Shown here: positions 1 through 6,783 of the stretch, in pieces
How positions within the stretch are numbered: position 1 is the stretch's first letter
How the letters are laid out: the number at the start of each line of letters is the position of its first letter
Source: Peptococcaceae bacterium
GTDB lineage: Bacteria; Bacillota; Dehalobacteriia; UBA4068; UBA4997
Direction of reading: 5' to 3'
Length of the DNA: 9,147 nt
NCBI GenBank assembly: GCA_019421315.1
Contig: JAHZFN010000289.1
Coordinates: 1 to 9,147 of the forward strand
Notes under the pieces: generated by a model
What the model saw: the letters and a program-made list of their open reading frames with translations, nothing else
The model's database searches: none
Told to the model about the DNA's origin: nothing
Translations under genes and position numbers: made by a program

Positions 1-1626
1 AACACTTTCCGCCGCTTCCGCTCCAAATTGTACTGCCGATTGTTCTTCTGCTTGATCTTCTGCCGCAACAGCCTCAACATCTTCCCCGTCAGCCGTTGCT
101 TCCGCTTCTGCCGCTAACATATCCATATCCTCAACAGCATTTTCGTCGGACAAATCGGCATTTGCAATGTCAACCGCCGCAGGAACGCTTTCATCATCTT
201 TTTTATCTGTTTTATCTTTAGCTTCCGCAGTCTGCCGCTGCTCAGCGCAACCCTCCTCAGATGAATCTGTTAAATCTGCCAAAACAGCTCGGCTTTCACC
301 TTTTTTGCCGCTCTCGGCTTTTTCAGCCGTCATTTCGGCGGCCTTTGCAATAGGTTCTTGTGGTTCTGCCGTTTTATGCAAATCAGCAGCAGCCTTCCTG
401 CTATTCGTCTGTTCGGCTCTCATAACAATTTCTGAGCTGTTTGCCACCCCCTCAGCCGTTTTTTCGTCAACACTGATATTATCAGCGGCAACGGCGGAAT
501 TGGGCGGCTCAGCGGCAACTGCGGCAGTTTCGGCGGTCTTGCGCCTGCGCAGTTTCAGTAATGCCTTCAGTTTAAGAGATTTAACATCTGCCGCTTCAGC
601 AGTTTGCGGATAATTAGCAGTTGAACTTTTCAGCGCCGTGTTTTTGCTCCGTCCCTCATTTTTATCACTGTTCCCAACAGCAGAAATTTGCATGGTGGTG
701 TCGTCAATTTCGTTTTCTTTTTCCGCTACAGCTGGATTCCCCTTTTTTATGCTGTCCCGCTGACTTTTTTCAGGTTTATCCCCAACAGATTTAGGTGTAG
801 ATTGGCGGTCTGTTTTACTGTCATCTTTATAACTGTCTTTATTATCCGCCGCAATATTTGTCTCGGCAATTTCCATAGTTTTTTCCGATGTTGAAACATT
901 GACCTTCTTTTCACCGCTGTTTTCGGCGGTTTGTTTTTCAGAATTGTTTTTTTGAAGATTATTTTTTTCAGGGTTACTCTTTTCGGGATTTTTAAATTCC
1001 TTGGCAGGCTGTTCTGCGGTTTGAACCGTTTCCGTTTTGCTTTCTTCCGGCAAACCGTCCGCCGCCTGCAAATCCATTATTGGATCATCGTCCTTAAGCT
1101 GTCCTGCCGCTCCTGAGACAATATCTTCATAATCCGCCAAAACCTTTTTCACCAAATTGTCGGGAACATAACGTTCCTTTTCACCGCCGTTTTCACTATT
1201 CTCGTTTTGCTTAAAAAGTTCCGAAACATTGCCGCCGACGTTTTCCCGGATAGTTTCAGCTAAATCCTCAAATGATAATTCGCCGCTGAATTCCAAAACA
1301 TAGGGAGCCAAAACCTCCAGGCTTTTGCCGTCAAGTGCCGCCCTGATTTTGCTTTCCTCGGTTTGCCGCCAGCCTGTCGGCATTTCCGCCTTGAACGACA
1401 GAACAATCCGCTCCTTGTAAAGCTTCTTGCCCTCAATCCCACGGTAATCCATATTAATTTCATAAATGCCGCCCAACCAAATTCCGCCGTCTTTTTTCAC
1501 AGCATCATCCAAAAACACCTTGACGGTATAGCTGTCTATATTCTTAACGCCCATAGCGTCCTTTGATAAAAAAACAGTCTGTGTCAAAGGTATCGTCGCT
1601 TTTTTTATATCATGTCCATTGGTCAT
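1..1626 (-). CDS. SPOCS-like N-terminal domain protein with long charged tail, probable spore-coat morphogenesis protein (partial, C-terminus off window)
   Basis: The frame is open for 542 codons from an ATG at 1626 to the left edge, with no stop. The start follows a strong SD (GGAGGT, 1633-1638) at good spacing. Residues 10-120 look like an alternating beta-strand domain (IPLTQTVFLSKD, YTVKVFLDD, IWLGGIYEINMDYRG, RIVLSFKAEMP). That pattern recalls the SPOCS (DUF3794-type) domain of SpoVID and SipL, which build the spore coat and encasement layer. Residues 140-542 are low-complexity and rich in Ala, Glu, Lys, Asp and Thr, mostly acidic, with one basic patch near 349-363 (LKLKALLKLRRRK) and a short pentapeptide repeat at 213-231. 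SpoVID has a comparable layout: an N-terminal domain, a long acidic middle and a C-terminal LysM. A LysM here would lie outside the window. A sigma-E-like promoter sits directly upstream. The open frame is certain; the SPOCS assignment is by pattern only, and a generic low-complexity surface or coat protein is the alternative. Confidence 0.6.
   Translation of the reverse strand, partial: MTNGHDIKKATIPLTQTVFLSKDAMGVKNIDSYTVKVFLDDAVKKDGGIWLGGIYEINMDYRGIEGKKLYKERIVLSFKAEMPTGWRQTEESKIRAALDGKSLEVLAPYVLEFSGELSFEDLAETIRENVGGNVSELFKQNENSENGGEKERYVPDNLVKKVLADYEDIVSGAAGQLKDDDPIMDLQAADGLPEESKTETVQTAEQPAKEFKNPEKSNPEKNNLQKNNSEKQTAENSGEKKVNVSTSEKTMEIAETNIAADNKDSYKDDSKTDRQSTPKSVGDKPEKSQRDSIKKGNPAVAEKENEIDDTTMQISAVGNSDKNEGRSKNTALKSSTANYPQTAEAADVKSLKLKALLKLRRRKTAETAAVAAEPPNSAVAADNISVDEKTAEGVANSSEIVMRAEQTNSRKAAADLHKTAEPQEPIAKAAEMTAEKAESGKKGESRAVLADLTDSSEEGCAEQRQTAEAKDKTDKKDDESVPAAVDIANADLSDENAVEDMDMLAAEAEATADGEDVEAVAAEDQAEEQSAVQFGAEAAESV
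934..990 (-). repeat. Four tandem pentapeptide (15-bp) repeats inside the coat-like gene
   Basis: Residues 213-231 of the leftmost protein read NPEKS, NPEKN, NLQKN, NSEK. These are four degenerate copies of N-x-(E/Q)-K-(N/S), encoded by a visible 15-bp period. This is a small in-frame repeat in the disordered linker, likely from slippage, with no evidence of its own function. Confidence 0.6.
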
Positions 1627-1656
1627 ATCATTACCTCCGCCATACATTACTGCTAA

Positions 1657-1685
1657 AAAATATGCCGCAGGACAGCGTAATATGC
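1657..1685 (-). promoter_or_regulatory. Sigma-E-like promoter of the coat-like gene
   Basis: On the minus strand there is GCATATT (1679-1685), a 14-bp spacer, then CATATTTT (1657-1664). The B. subtilis sigma-E consensus is roughly (G)CATATT, 13-15 bp, CATACAAT. The -35 and the CATA....T core of the -10 match here. The implied transcript would start near 1650 and give a leader of about 25 nt with the SD inside it. This suggests mother-cell expression, as for spoVID and many coat genes. It is found by eye in AT-rich DNA, so it remains a candidate. Confidence 0.45.
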
Positions 1686-1772
1686 TAAAATTGCCGTGCA
1701 AATCCGCTGATTTTTTTCGATGTTGATTTAATCGTTATACTGATTTTTCCAAAACATTCCTCCTCATTTAAT

Positions 1773-2831
1773 CTATTGCTTGCTTTCTTTTGATTTTTCC
1801 CACTCATCCGCCATTTGCCAAATTTCCGCAAAAACCTTTTTGCAGACCTCGTCAATTTCGTCAAAATTCATCGCCTTGACATAATAATCCTCCAAATCAT
1901 TATGCAAACTTTTTGCCTTGGCGATATAATTCACTGCCTGCTCCAGCTTTTGCCGCCGCTGACTGTCAGCCGCCTGAACCGCAGAAATTTCTACCGTTTG
2001 GTCTTGGGGCAAAGACCGCAAATCGGGCGCCGAACCATCAACAAAAGCAAAACCTATCCTTGGCAAAACAATCATTTCGTAACAATCGGGGGCAAAAGTG
2101 CTGTGGTAAATGTCAATATCATGTCCCCGCAAAACCGCCGCATCTTCAATTTGCCGCAAAAACAAATGAACATCATACCGATTGGCGCTTTTGATCACAA
2201 AACGTCTGCGAACATCGGCACTCAGCTCTTGGTTGTAACCGACCCAACCATTTGGAGTTACGGCAGACGCAAAAAAATGCTTAATTTCAGACAAATCATA
2301 GCCAAAAACCTCGCAAATCACGTCATTTGCCAAAGACGTAATTCTTTTTTCGCCAACAGAATTTTCCATGGCAAAATCATCATACAAAACCTTATATTCC
2401 GCCAGCATTTCATAAGCCTGCTGAAAATTTTCCGATATTTCCTCAGTCAGCCGCACAATATCCTCCCTGCTTTCGGCAAGCATTTCCCTGTTCCAATGAT
2501 CCCCCAAATTGATTATTTCATCAACAGCACCGGGATAAACAGGGTCAACAGTGTGAGGTGCAGTCCCGTCCACAACGGCAATTTGCAAAGCCCGCACAAT
2601 AACCCCGTCCACAGATTCGTTGTCGGACGAGCATTGCCACATTTCAACATCATAACCTCGTTCCGTCAAATTCCCCGCAATTTTTTTCATCAGGGTGCTT
2701 TTACCTGTGCCGGGGCCTCCCTTTAATATAAAAACCCTTGCCATATCCCGCAGACCTTCCTTATACATGTGATAAAAACCCTCCGTGGTATTACTGCCGG
2801 GAAATCTATGAATAACGCTGCCTTTTTTCAT
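1773..2831 (-). CDS. P-loop ATPase of the PRK06851 type, internally duplicated, second P-loop degenerate
   Basis: The protein is 352 aa. I chose ATG 2831 because AGGAGTG (2838-2844) precedes it correctly; the frame stays open to a TTG at 2876, but that has no SD. Walker A is GGPGTGKST at residues 38-46, following an N-terminal segment typical of this ATPase group (HRFPGSNTTEGFYHMY). Residues 33-93 align without gaps to residues 210-270, sharing FxxK, RGxD and A-x-VDG-x-AP. In the second copy the Walker A positions read SANRYDVHL, so only the first half should bind nucleotide. The joining segment (HFFASAVTPNGWVGY, 185-199) is also characteristic. The last 70 residues are helical and charged, possibly coiled coil. 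No membrane segment or signal peptide is seen, so it should be cytoplasmic. Function and substrate are unknown; I recognise the family by its architecture from memory. The gene lies 146 bp upstream of the coat-like gene on the same strand, with no clear terminator between them. Confidence 0.8.
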   Translation of the reverse strand: MKKGSVIHRFPGSNTTEGFYHMYKEGLRDMARVFILKGGPGTGKSTLMKKIAGNLTERGYDVEMWQCSSDNESVDGVIVRALQIAVVDGTAPHTVDPVYPGAVDEIINLGDHWNREMLAESREDIVRLTEEISENFQQAYEMLAEYKVLYDDFAMENSVGEKRITSLANDVICEVFGYDLSEIKHFFASAVTPNGWVGYNQELSADVRRRFVIKSANRYDVHLFLRQIEDAAVLRGHDIDIYHSTFAPDCYEMIVLPRIGFAFVDGSAPDLRSLPQDQTVEISAVQAADSQRRQKLEQAVNYIAKAKSLHNDLEDYYVKAMNFDEIDEVCKKVFAEIWQMADEWEKSKESKQ

Positions 2832-2861
2832 AATTAACACTCCTACAACAAATTTTATTGC

Positions 2862-2888
2862 TATATTATGCCCCAATTTTTAAACTGT
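2862..2888 (-). promoter_or_regulatory. Possible sigma-K-like promoter of the ATPase gene
   Basis: On the minus strand AC (2887-2888) is followed by 16 bp and CATAATATA (2862-2870). This fits the loose sigma-K consensus AC-N16/17-CATANNNTA. The implied start near 2855 would leave a leader of about 25 nt containing the SD. CATAAT could also be a sigma-A -10, but no TTGACA-like -35 is present 17 bp upstream. The motif has low information content, so this is a suggestion only. Confidence 0.3.
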
Positions 2889-2960
2889 GCTTTTCCGCCG
2901 CCTTTATTTTTCATAAAACCCAATATTCTATTCCCGCAACTTTTTCCCACATAAACACCA

Positions 2961-2991
2961 AAAAGCCGAAGCTTATAAAGCTTCGGCTTTT
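2961..2991 (-). terminator. Intrinsic terminator downstream of ftsH
   Basis: A perfect 14-bp inverted repeat, AAAAGCCGAAGCTT with loop ATA, ends in a T-run on the minus strand (TTTTT then GGTGTTT). It lies 76 bp after the ftsH stop. The GC-rich core (GCCGAAGC) plus the T tract is classical for Rho-independent termination. The structure is symmetric, so it could also stop plus-strand transcripts, but no plus-strand gene enters from the left. Confidence 0.9.
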
Positions 2992-3066
2992 GAATTATCT
3001 TAAGTTTAATAGGCACAAAATTTAAGCGAAACACAACGCTCGATTATTCCTTTAATTTATTACGAT

Positions 3067-5103
3067 CTATGCTTGTGATTCTGATTTTCCAGCCGTATTT
3101 TGCGTGTCAGCATTTTCGGCTGAATCCTGCGTAATGGCTTCTTCGCTGTAAGAATAATAACCCTCAGCGATTTTCTTATCCATTTCGTCGTTCAGCTTTT
3201 TCACACCGTTTTCGTCGGCGTTGTTTGCGGATGCGGGCGTAATATCAACAATATCCTTTTGGGCATCCTCTGCCAGCTGCTGATATTTGGTAACGCCGTC
3301 CATAATTTCATAAAACTCATCGGCTTCAATGGTTTCTTTGTTTACCAAAACTTCAGCCACAGCATGCAGCTTATCAATATGCTCCGTCAAAATATCCGTT
3401 GCCCTTTGGTAAGCTTCCTCCATCAGCTTTTTGGCTTCTTTGTCGATGGCATAAGCCACTTCCTCGCTGTAATTTCTTTCGTGACCCAAATCTCTGCCCA
3501 GGAAAATCTGACCGGAATCCTTGCCGTATGTCAAAGGTCCCAATTCTTTGGTCATGCCGTATTTGGTGATCATCTGGCGAATCATGGCTGTTGCTCTTTC
3601 CAAATCGTTGGAAGCTCCGGTGCTTATATCACCCAAAATAATTTCTTCGGCAACACGGCCGCCCAAAAACATAACGGCCTGATCAAGCATTTTGGTTTTG
3701 GTAATATAGTTTGTGTCATCTTCGGGCAAAAGCAGAGTGTAGCCGCCTGCCATGCCGCGGGGAATAATGCTCACCTTATGCAAAGGATCAGAAGTCGGCA
3801 GATAATAGCTGACAACAGCGTGACCTGCTTCGTGGTAAGAAACCAGCTTCTTTTCCTTGTTGTTGATAACACGGGATTTTTTTTCGGGGCCTGCGATAAC
3901 CCGTTCAACGGCGTTTTCGCAATCCTCCATATAAACCAGCTTTTTGTTTTCTCTTGCCGCCAAAAGCGCAGCTTCGTTCAGCATATTCGCCAAATCGGCG
4001 CCTGTGAAACCGGGAGTTCTTTTGGCAAGAATACTCAAATTAACATCATCAGCCAAAGGTTTGTTTCTGGAATGAACCTGCAAAATAGCCTCTCTGCCTT
4101 TAACATCGGGAGCGGAAACGCTGACCTGCCTGTCAAAACGGCCGGGACGCAGCAATGCGGGGTCGAGAATATCAGGTCTGTTGGTGCCCGCCATAACAAT
4201 AATGCCTTCGTTGGCGTCAAAACCGTCCATTTCAACCAAAAGCTGATTTAAGGTTTGTTCTCTTTCGTCATGACCGCCGCCCACGCCTGCGCCTCTTTGG
4301 CGACCAACGGCGTCGATTTCATCAATGAAAATAATGCAGGGAGCATGTTTTTTGGCATTGTCGAAAAGATCGCGCACACGGGAGGCGCCGACACCGACAA
4401 ACATTTCCACAAAGTCCGAACCGCTGATTGTGAAAAAAGGAGTTCCCGCTTCGCCCGCCACAGCTTTGGCAAGCAATGTTTTACCTGTACCGGGAGGTCC
4501 GAACAGCAAAACGCCTTTGGGAATTTTAGCGCCCAGCTGAGTGTATTTTTTCGGAGATTTCAAAAAGTCGACAATCTCCGCCAATTCTTCTTTAACTTCG
4601 TCTACGCCCGCCACATCCTTAAATGTAACCTTTTTATCGGCGTCAGTCTGCATTTTGGCACGGCTTTTGCCGAACTGCATAACATTGCCGCCGCCTTGGC
4701 TTCTGTTCATCATGTAAACCATCAAACCTATCAAAAGCAAGACAGGCAGAAAAGAAATTAAAATGGAAAGCCACTGTCCCGACGCTTTGGCAGTCATAAA
4801 CGTAACGTTTGTAACGCCTTTTTCCTTGGCCTGGGTGGCAATAGAGGCGTCTGCCGGTCCGACAACCGTATGTTCGTCGCCGTTTTTCAGCTTAACTTCA
4901 TAATAATAGTTTGTTTCGTTTTCGTCAGGCTGAATTTGCAGACTCTCGATTTCACCTGCATCCATGCTGGCAATCATGTCGCCGTATTCGTATGTTTGAA
5001 CACTGCTGTTATTTGTCTGGTTATCCGAGGTAAAAATGTAAACACATACCGCAATCAACACAATAAGCAGGTAAATTGTAATATTTTTAATTGTTCTTTT
5101 CAA
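3067..5103 (-). CDS. ftsH: ATP-dependent zinc metalloprotease FtsH
   Basis: This is a 678-aa membrane-anchored AAA+ protease that degrades unfolded and regulatory proteins at the inner face of the membrane. One membrane helix lies at about residues 8-25, an extracytoplasmic domain at 26-108 and a second helix at 111-132. The AAA module follows, with Walker A GPPGTGKT (202-209), pore-loop FVG (235-237), Walker B IIFIDE (257-262), and a second region of homology ending RPGRFDR (319-325). The protease domain has the zinc site HEAGH (424-428) and the likely third ligand Asp500 in GASNDLERAT. The C-terminus is an acidic, low-complexity tail (about 620-678). Translation begins at TTG 5103 behind AAGGAGTGA (5112-5120). 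The gene has its own promoter and terminator and appears to be a single transcription unit. In B. subtilis FtsH degrades SpoIIE, which is encoded nearby. All key residues are intact. Confidence 0.98.
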   Translation of the reverse strand: MKRTIKNITIYLLIVLIAVCVYIFTSDNQTNNSSVQTYEYGDMIASMDAGEIESLQIQPDENETNYYYEVKLKNGDEHTVVGPADASIATQAKEKGVTNVTFMTAKASGQWLSILISFLPVLLLIGLMVYMMNRSQGGGNVMQFGKSRAKMQTDADKKVTFKDVAGVDEVKEELAEIVDFLKSPKKYTQLGAKIPKGVLLFGPPGTGKTLLAKAVAGEAGTPFFTISGSDFVEMFVGVGASRVRDLFDNAKKHAPCIIFIDEIDAVGRQRGAGVGGGHDEREQTLNQLLVEMDGFDANEGIIVMAGTNRPDILDPALLRPGRFDRQVSVSAPDVKGREAILQVHSRNKPLADDVNLSILAKRTPGFTGADLANMLNEAALLAARENKKLVYMEDCENAVERVIAGPEKKSRVINNKEKKLVSYHEAGHAVVSYYLPTSDPLHKVSIIPRGMAGGYTLLLPEDDTNYITKTKMLDQAVMFLGGRVAEEIILGDISTGASNDLERATAMIRQMITKYGMTKELGPLTYGKDSGQIFLGRDLGHERNYSEEVAYAIDKEAKKLMEEAYQRATDILTEHIDKLHAVAEVLVNKETIEADEFYEIMDGVTKYQQLAEDAQKDIVDITPASANNADENGVKKLNDEMDKKIAEGYYSYSEEAITQDSAENADTQNTAGKSESQA

Positions 5104-5111
5104 CTATCCGT

Positions 5112-5120
5112 TCACTCCTT
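5112..5120 (-). promoter_or_regulatory. Ribosome binding site fixing the TTG start of ftsH
   Basis: AAGGAGTGA on the minus strand lies 8 nt before TTG 5103. There is no in-frame ATG between this SD and MKRTIKN, so the TTG is accepted as the real start. Confidence 0.85.
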
Positions 5121-5186
5121 ACGCTAAAATAATCAATTCTATATCAATCTGTAATAAGTTGTTTTTTAATACAGGCTATAAAAATA

Positions 5187-5215
5187 ATTATACAACATTA
5201 TTTCGATAATTTCAA
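5187..5215 (-). promoter_or_regulatory. Sigma-A promoter of ftsH
   Basis: On the minus strand TTGAAA (5210-5215), a 17-bp spacer and a perfect TATAAT (5187-5192) form a near-consensus housekeeping promoter. The predicted start near 5180 gives a leader of about 75 nt. It lies wholly in the tilS-ftsH spacer, so ftsH can be transcribed independently of tilS. Confidence 0.85.
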
Positions 5216-5259
5216 ATATTTTCAAACAAAATACATAATTAATTGCAAATTAAAAATTT

Positions 5260-6324
5260 TCAGCGGTTTTTGCTGTTTTTTTTCAAATCAAAAGGAAAAT
5301 CATCCTGCTGTCCCTCGTCGGGCAGTTTGCCAATATACATTTTGCCCTTTTGAACCTTGGCGTATACTTCTCTTGGCAAAGAAATCTGTTTGCCGCCGCC
5401 CAGTTCCAAAATATTCGCCGTCTGCAAATTGGTCAGCGCCAAATTTTCCTCAATGCCGCCCGTTGCGGGTTTTTTCAACAAAACAGCCTGCCGCCAAAGA
5501 AAACGCACCATACGCCGCCGCACCGCCAAATGCAGCTTATCAAATTCCTTTTTGTCGAAAAAGTATCCTTTGCTGTTTTCCTTAACCAAAGCCGCCGTTT
5601 TCGTTCGGACATAATCGGCAATGAAATCACTGTCGGCACCGCAGATATCCGCCGTGTTTGCCAACGCCGCCGCAATATTCACATTATACTCTTTTAAAGC
5701 GGGCATCAGCTCCAAACGAATTTTGTTTCTTTTGTACTCAGTGGAAAAATTGCTCATATCATCACGGTAGGGCAAATCATTTTGCCTGATATAATCTTCG
5801 ATGAGTGCCCTCGGCACATTCAAAAGCGGCCGCAGCAAATTGCCGTTTTGCATACGCATACCGCTTAAACCGTCGGTTCCTGCGCCGTGCAGAAGGTGCA
5901 GCAAAACAGTTTCCGCCTGATCCTCCAGATGGTGCGCCGTTGCTAAATATGCCCTGTCAAAGCCGCCTTTTTCCCGCAGTTCCGCCGCCAAACGCCAAAG
6001 CCAGCCGTAACGGTATTTTCTGGCCGCCGCCTCCAGATTGCCGCCTGCCGCCAAGGCAGGAACATCCTCCCTGCGGCAAAAGCAGTCAATTTTTTGTTCT
6101 CGGCAAAAATCCTCAACCAGACGCTGGTCAGCGTCAGCATCCCCGCCTCGTATGCCGTGGTTAAAATGCGCCGCCGCCACCGCAAAACCCAGCTCTGCGC
6201 CGAGAATATGCAGTCCGTGCAGCAAAGCGACGGAATCCCTGCCGCCGCTGACGCCGACCACAACCAAGTCACCTGCGGACGGCACTTTTTGGCTTATAAT
6301 ATTTTTACGCAAAGCTGACAGCAT
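5260..6324 (-). CDS. tilS: tRNA(Ile)-lysidine synthase TilS, short form
   Basis: TilS uses ATP and lysine to convert the wobble cytidine of the CAU-anticodon tRNA-Ile to lysidine, so that it reads AUA; it is essential in most bacteria. The protein is 354 aa from ATG 6324, which has GAGG (6334-6337) 9 nt upstream; a TTG at 6342 in the same frame has no SD. The N-terminal PP-loop is SGGRDS (26-31). It is followed by HFNHGIRG (53-60), AHHLEDQAETVLLHLLHGAG (130-149) and the Y-x-RN-x-IR-x-x-L-MP signature (197-208). The protein ends soon after LELGGGKQISLPREVYAKV (306-324). Bacillus and E. coli TilS are about 430-470 aa and carry a further C-terminal domain, which seems absent here, as in the 311-aa Aquifex form. 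The 156 bp after the stop are AT-rich and show no continuation in another frame. No hpt gene follows. Confidence 0.95.
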   Translation of the reverse strand: MLSALRKNIISQKVPSAGDLVVVGVSGGRDSVALLHGLHILGAELGFAVAAAHFNHGIRGGDADADQRLVEDFCREQKIDCFCRREDVPALAAGGNLEAAARKYRYGWLWRLAAELREKGGFDRAYLATAHHLEDQAETVLLHLLHGAGTDGLSGMRMQNGNLLRPLLNVPRALIEDYIRQNDLPYRDDMSNFSTEYKRNKIRLELMPALKEYNVNIAAALANTADICGADSDFIADYVRTKTAALVKENSKGYFFDKKEFDKLHLAVRRRMVRFLWRQAVLLKKPATGGIEENLALTNLQTANILELGGGKQISLPREVYAKVQKGKMYIGKLPDEGQQDDFPFDLKKNSKNR

Positions 6325-6423
6325 AAGAACCAACCTCAACAAACTAAAAACAATCTTTTGGGGCTTAACGCCTTTTCTATAAATACTTTACCCCCAAAAT
6401 ATAAATTAAATTTTAACTATTAC

Positions 6424-6443
6424 CCGTTTATTGTCCGTTTATT
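6424..6443. repeat. Short tandem repeat CCGTTTATT, period 11
   Basis: CCGTTTATT occurs at 6424-6432 and again at 6435-6443, 11 bp (about one helical turn) apart. Helical phasing of two identical 9-mers between divergent genes is compatible with a two-site operator, but it is equally compatible with chance in AT-rich DNA. Confidence 0.35.
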
Positions 6444-6584
6444 ACCAATGCAAAGAGGAAATATCGTTATTCCGCAGATTTTTTTCATAAACAAAATGCC
6501 AAACACTTTATTCAAAATTTATTTGAAATTTATTCAAGACATTTTCAGTAAAATTCACCCTGCAAACAGCTTTTTACGCTGTCT

Positions 6585-6593
6585 GCCGACAAA
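6585..6593 (-). promoter_or_regulatory. Candidate 0A box (distal)
   Basis: The minus strand reads TTTGTCGGC, 7 of 9 positions of the Spo0A box TTTGTCGAA including the TGTCG core. It is about 160 bp upstream of the spoIIE -10, far for a direct activator, so its role is uncertain. Confidence 0.3.
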
Positions 6594-6692
6594 TTAAGCA
6601 GAAAGAAAAATCTTGCAAAAATAAGCTTTTATATAATTCTACCTGTACCAAGGCTTTTCCTGCAAAAAGCACAAAGTAGAAAAAAGCAATAA

Positions 6693-6701
6693 TTCGTCGC
6701 A
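6693..6701 (+). promoter_or_regulatory. Candidate 0A box (proximal)
   Basis: The plus strand reads TTCGTCGCA, 7 of 9 positions of TTTGTCGAA. It is about 27 bp upstream of the proposed spoIIE -35, a plausible location for activating Spo0A~P binding. Confidence 0.35.
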
Positions 6702-6727
6702 TAAAAACAGGAATATCCCCCCACATA

Positions 6728-6760
6728 CCGACATTTTTTGCGTTTGGTTTGTTGTATAAT
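6728..6760 (+). promoter_or_regulatory. spoIIE promoter, sigma-A with 21-bp spacer
   Basis: There is a perfect TATAAT at 6755-6760. No usable -35 lies 16-18 bp upstream, but CCGACA (4 of 6 of TTGACA) sits at 6728-6733, giving a 21-bp spacer. The B. subtilis spoIIE promoter is known for the same 21-bp spacing and for needing Spo0A~P with sigma-A. The -35 also overlaps a TGTCGGT 0A-like core on the minus strand (6727-6733). The predicted start near 6767 leaves a very short leader that begins at the SD. Confidence 0.55.
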
Positions 6761-6783
6761 CAACGTAAAGGCGGTGAGAAAAA

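Larger units (their letters stand above)
6325..6783. other. Divergent tilS/spoIIE intergenic region
   Basis: This is 459 bp of AT-rich DNA between divergent genes. It holds the proposed spoIIE promoter, three 0A-box-like sites, an 11-bp tandem repeat and a weak 6-bp hairpin (GCTTTT 6653-6658 with AAAAGC 6665-6670). I could not find a convincing minus-strand promoter for tilS. No credible gene was seen; an open frame at 6358-6597 has no SD. Confidence 0.7.

Noticed and set aside
167..1116. Plus-strand open frames (167-613, 688-894, 931-1116) over the coat-like gene
   Set aside because: They are Ser/Ala-rich or Phe-rich mirror images of the Ala/Glu/Lys-rich minus-strand tail, without SDs. The uninterrupted 542-codon minus-strand frame explains the region.
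1815..2726. 303-codon open frame on the plus strand inside the ATPase gene
   Set aside because: The minus-strand protein has a Walker A, an internal duplication and an SD. This frame has none of these and is a shadow.
2832..2876. Upstream TTG start at 2876 extending the ATPase by 15 residues
   Set aside because: It overlaps the proposed promoter and lacks an SD, while ATG 2831 has AGGAGTG at correct spacing.
3024..3039. Short inverted repeat AGCG...CGCT just after ftsH
   Set aside because: The stem is only 4 bp with no T-run. The 14-bp hairpin at 2961-2991 is the real terminator candidate.
3259..4251. 330-codon open frame on the plus strand inside ftsH
   Set aside because: It is antisense to the strongly conserved FtsH core, and its composition reflects reverse-complement codon bias. 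No SD or recognisable domain was seen.
5237..5252. Small palindrome TTAATT/AATTAA after the tilS stop
   Set aside because: It is all A/T and would be too unstable to terminate transcription. Such palindromes are expected by chance in this AT-rich spacer.
6358..6597. 79-codon plus-strand frame in the tilS/spoIIE spacer
   Set aside because: It starts at TTG with no SD, lies in AT-rich DNA and shows no recognisable pattern. Chance is the simpler explanation.
6632..6637. TATAAT as an alternative spoIIE promoter
   Set aside because: The nearest -35-like hexamer TTGCAA (6613-6618) is only 13 bp away, which is too short. The site at 6755-6760 is better placed.
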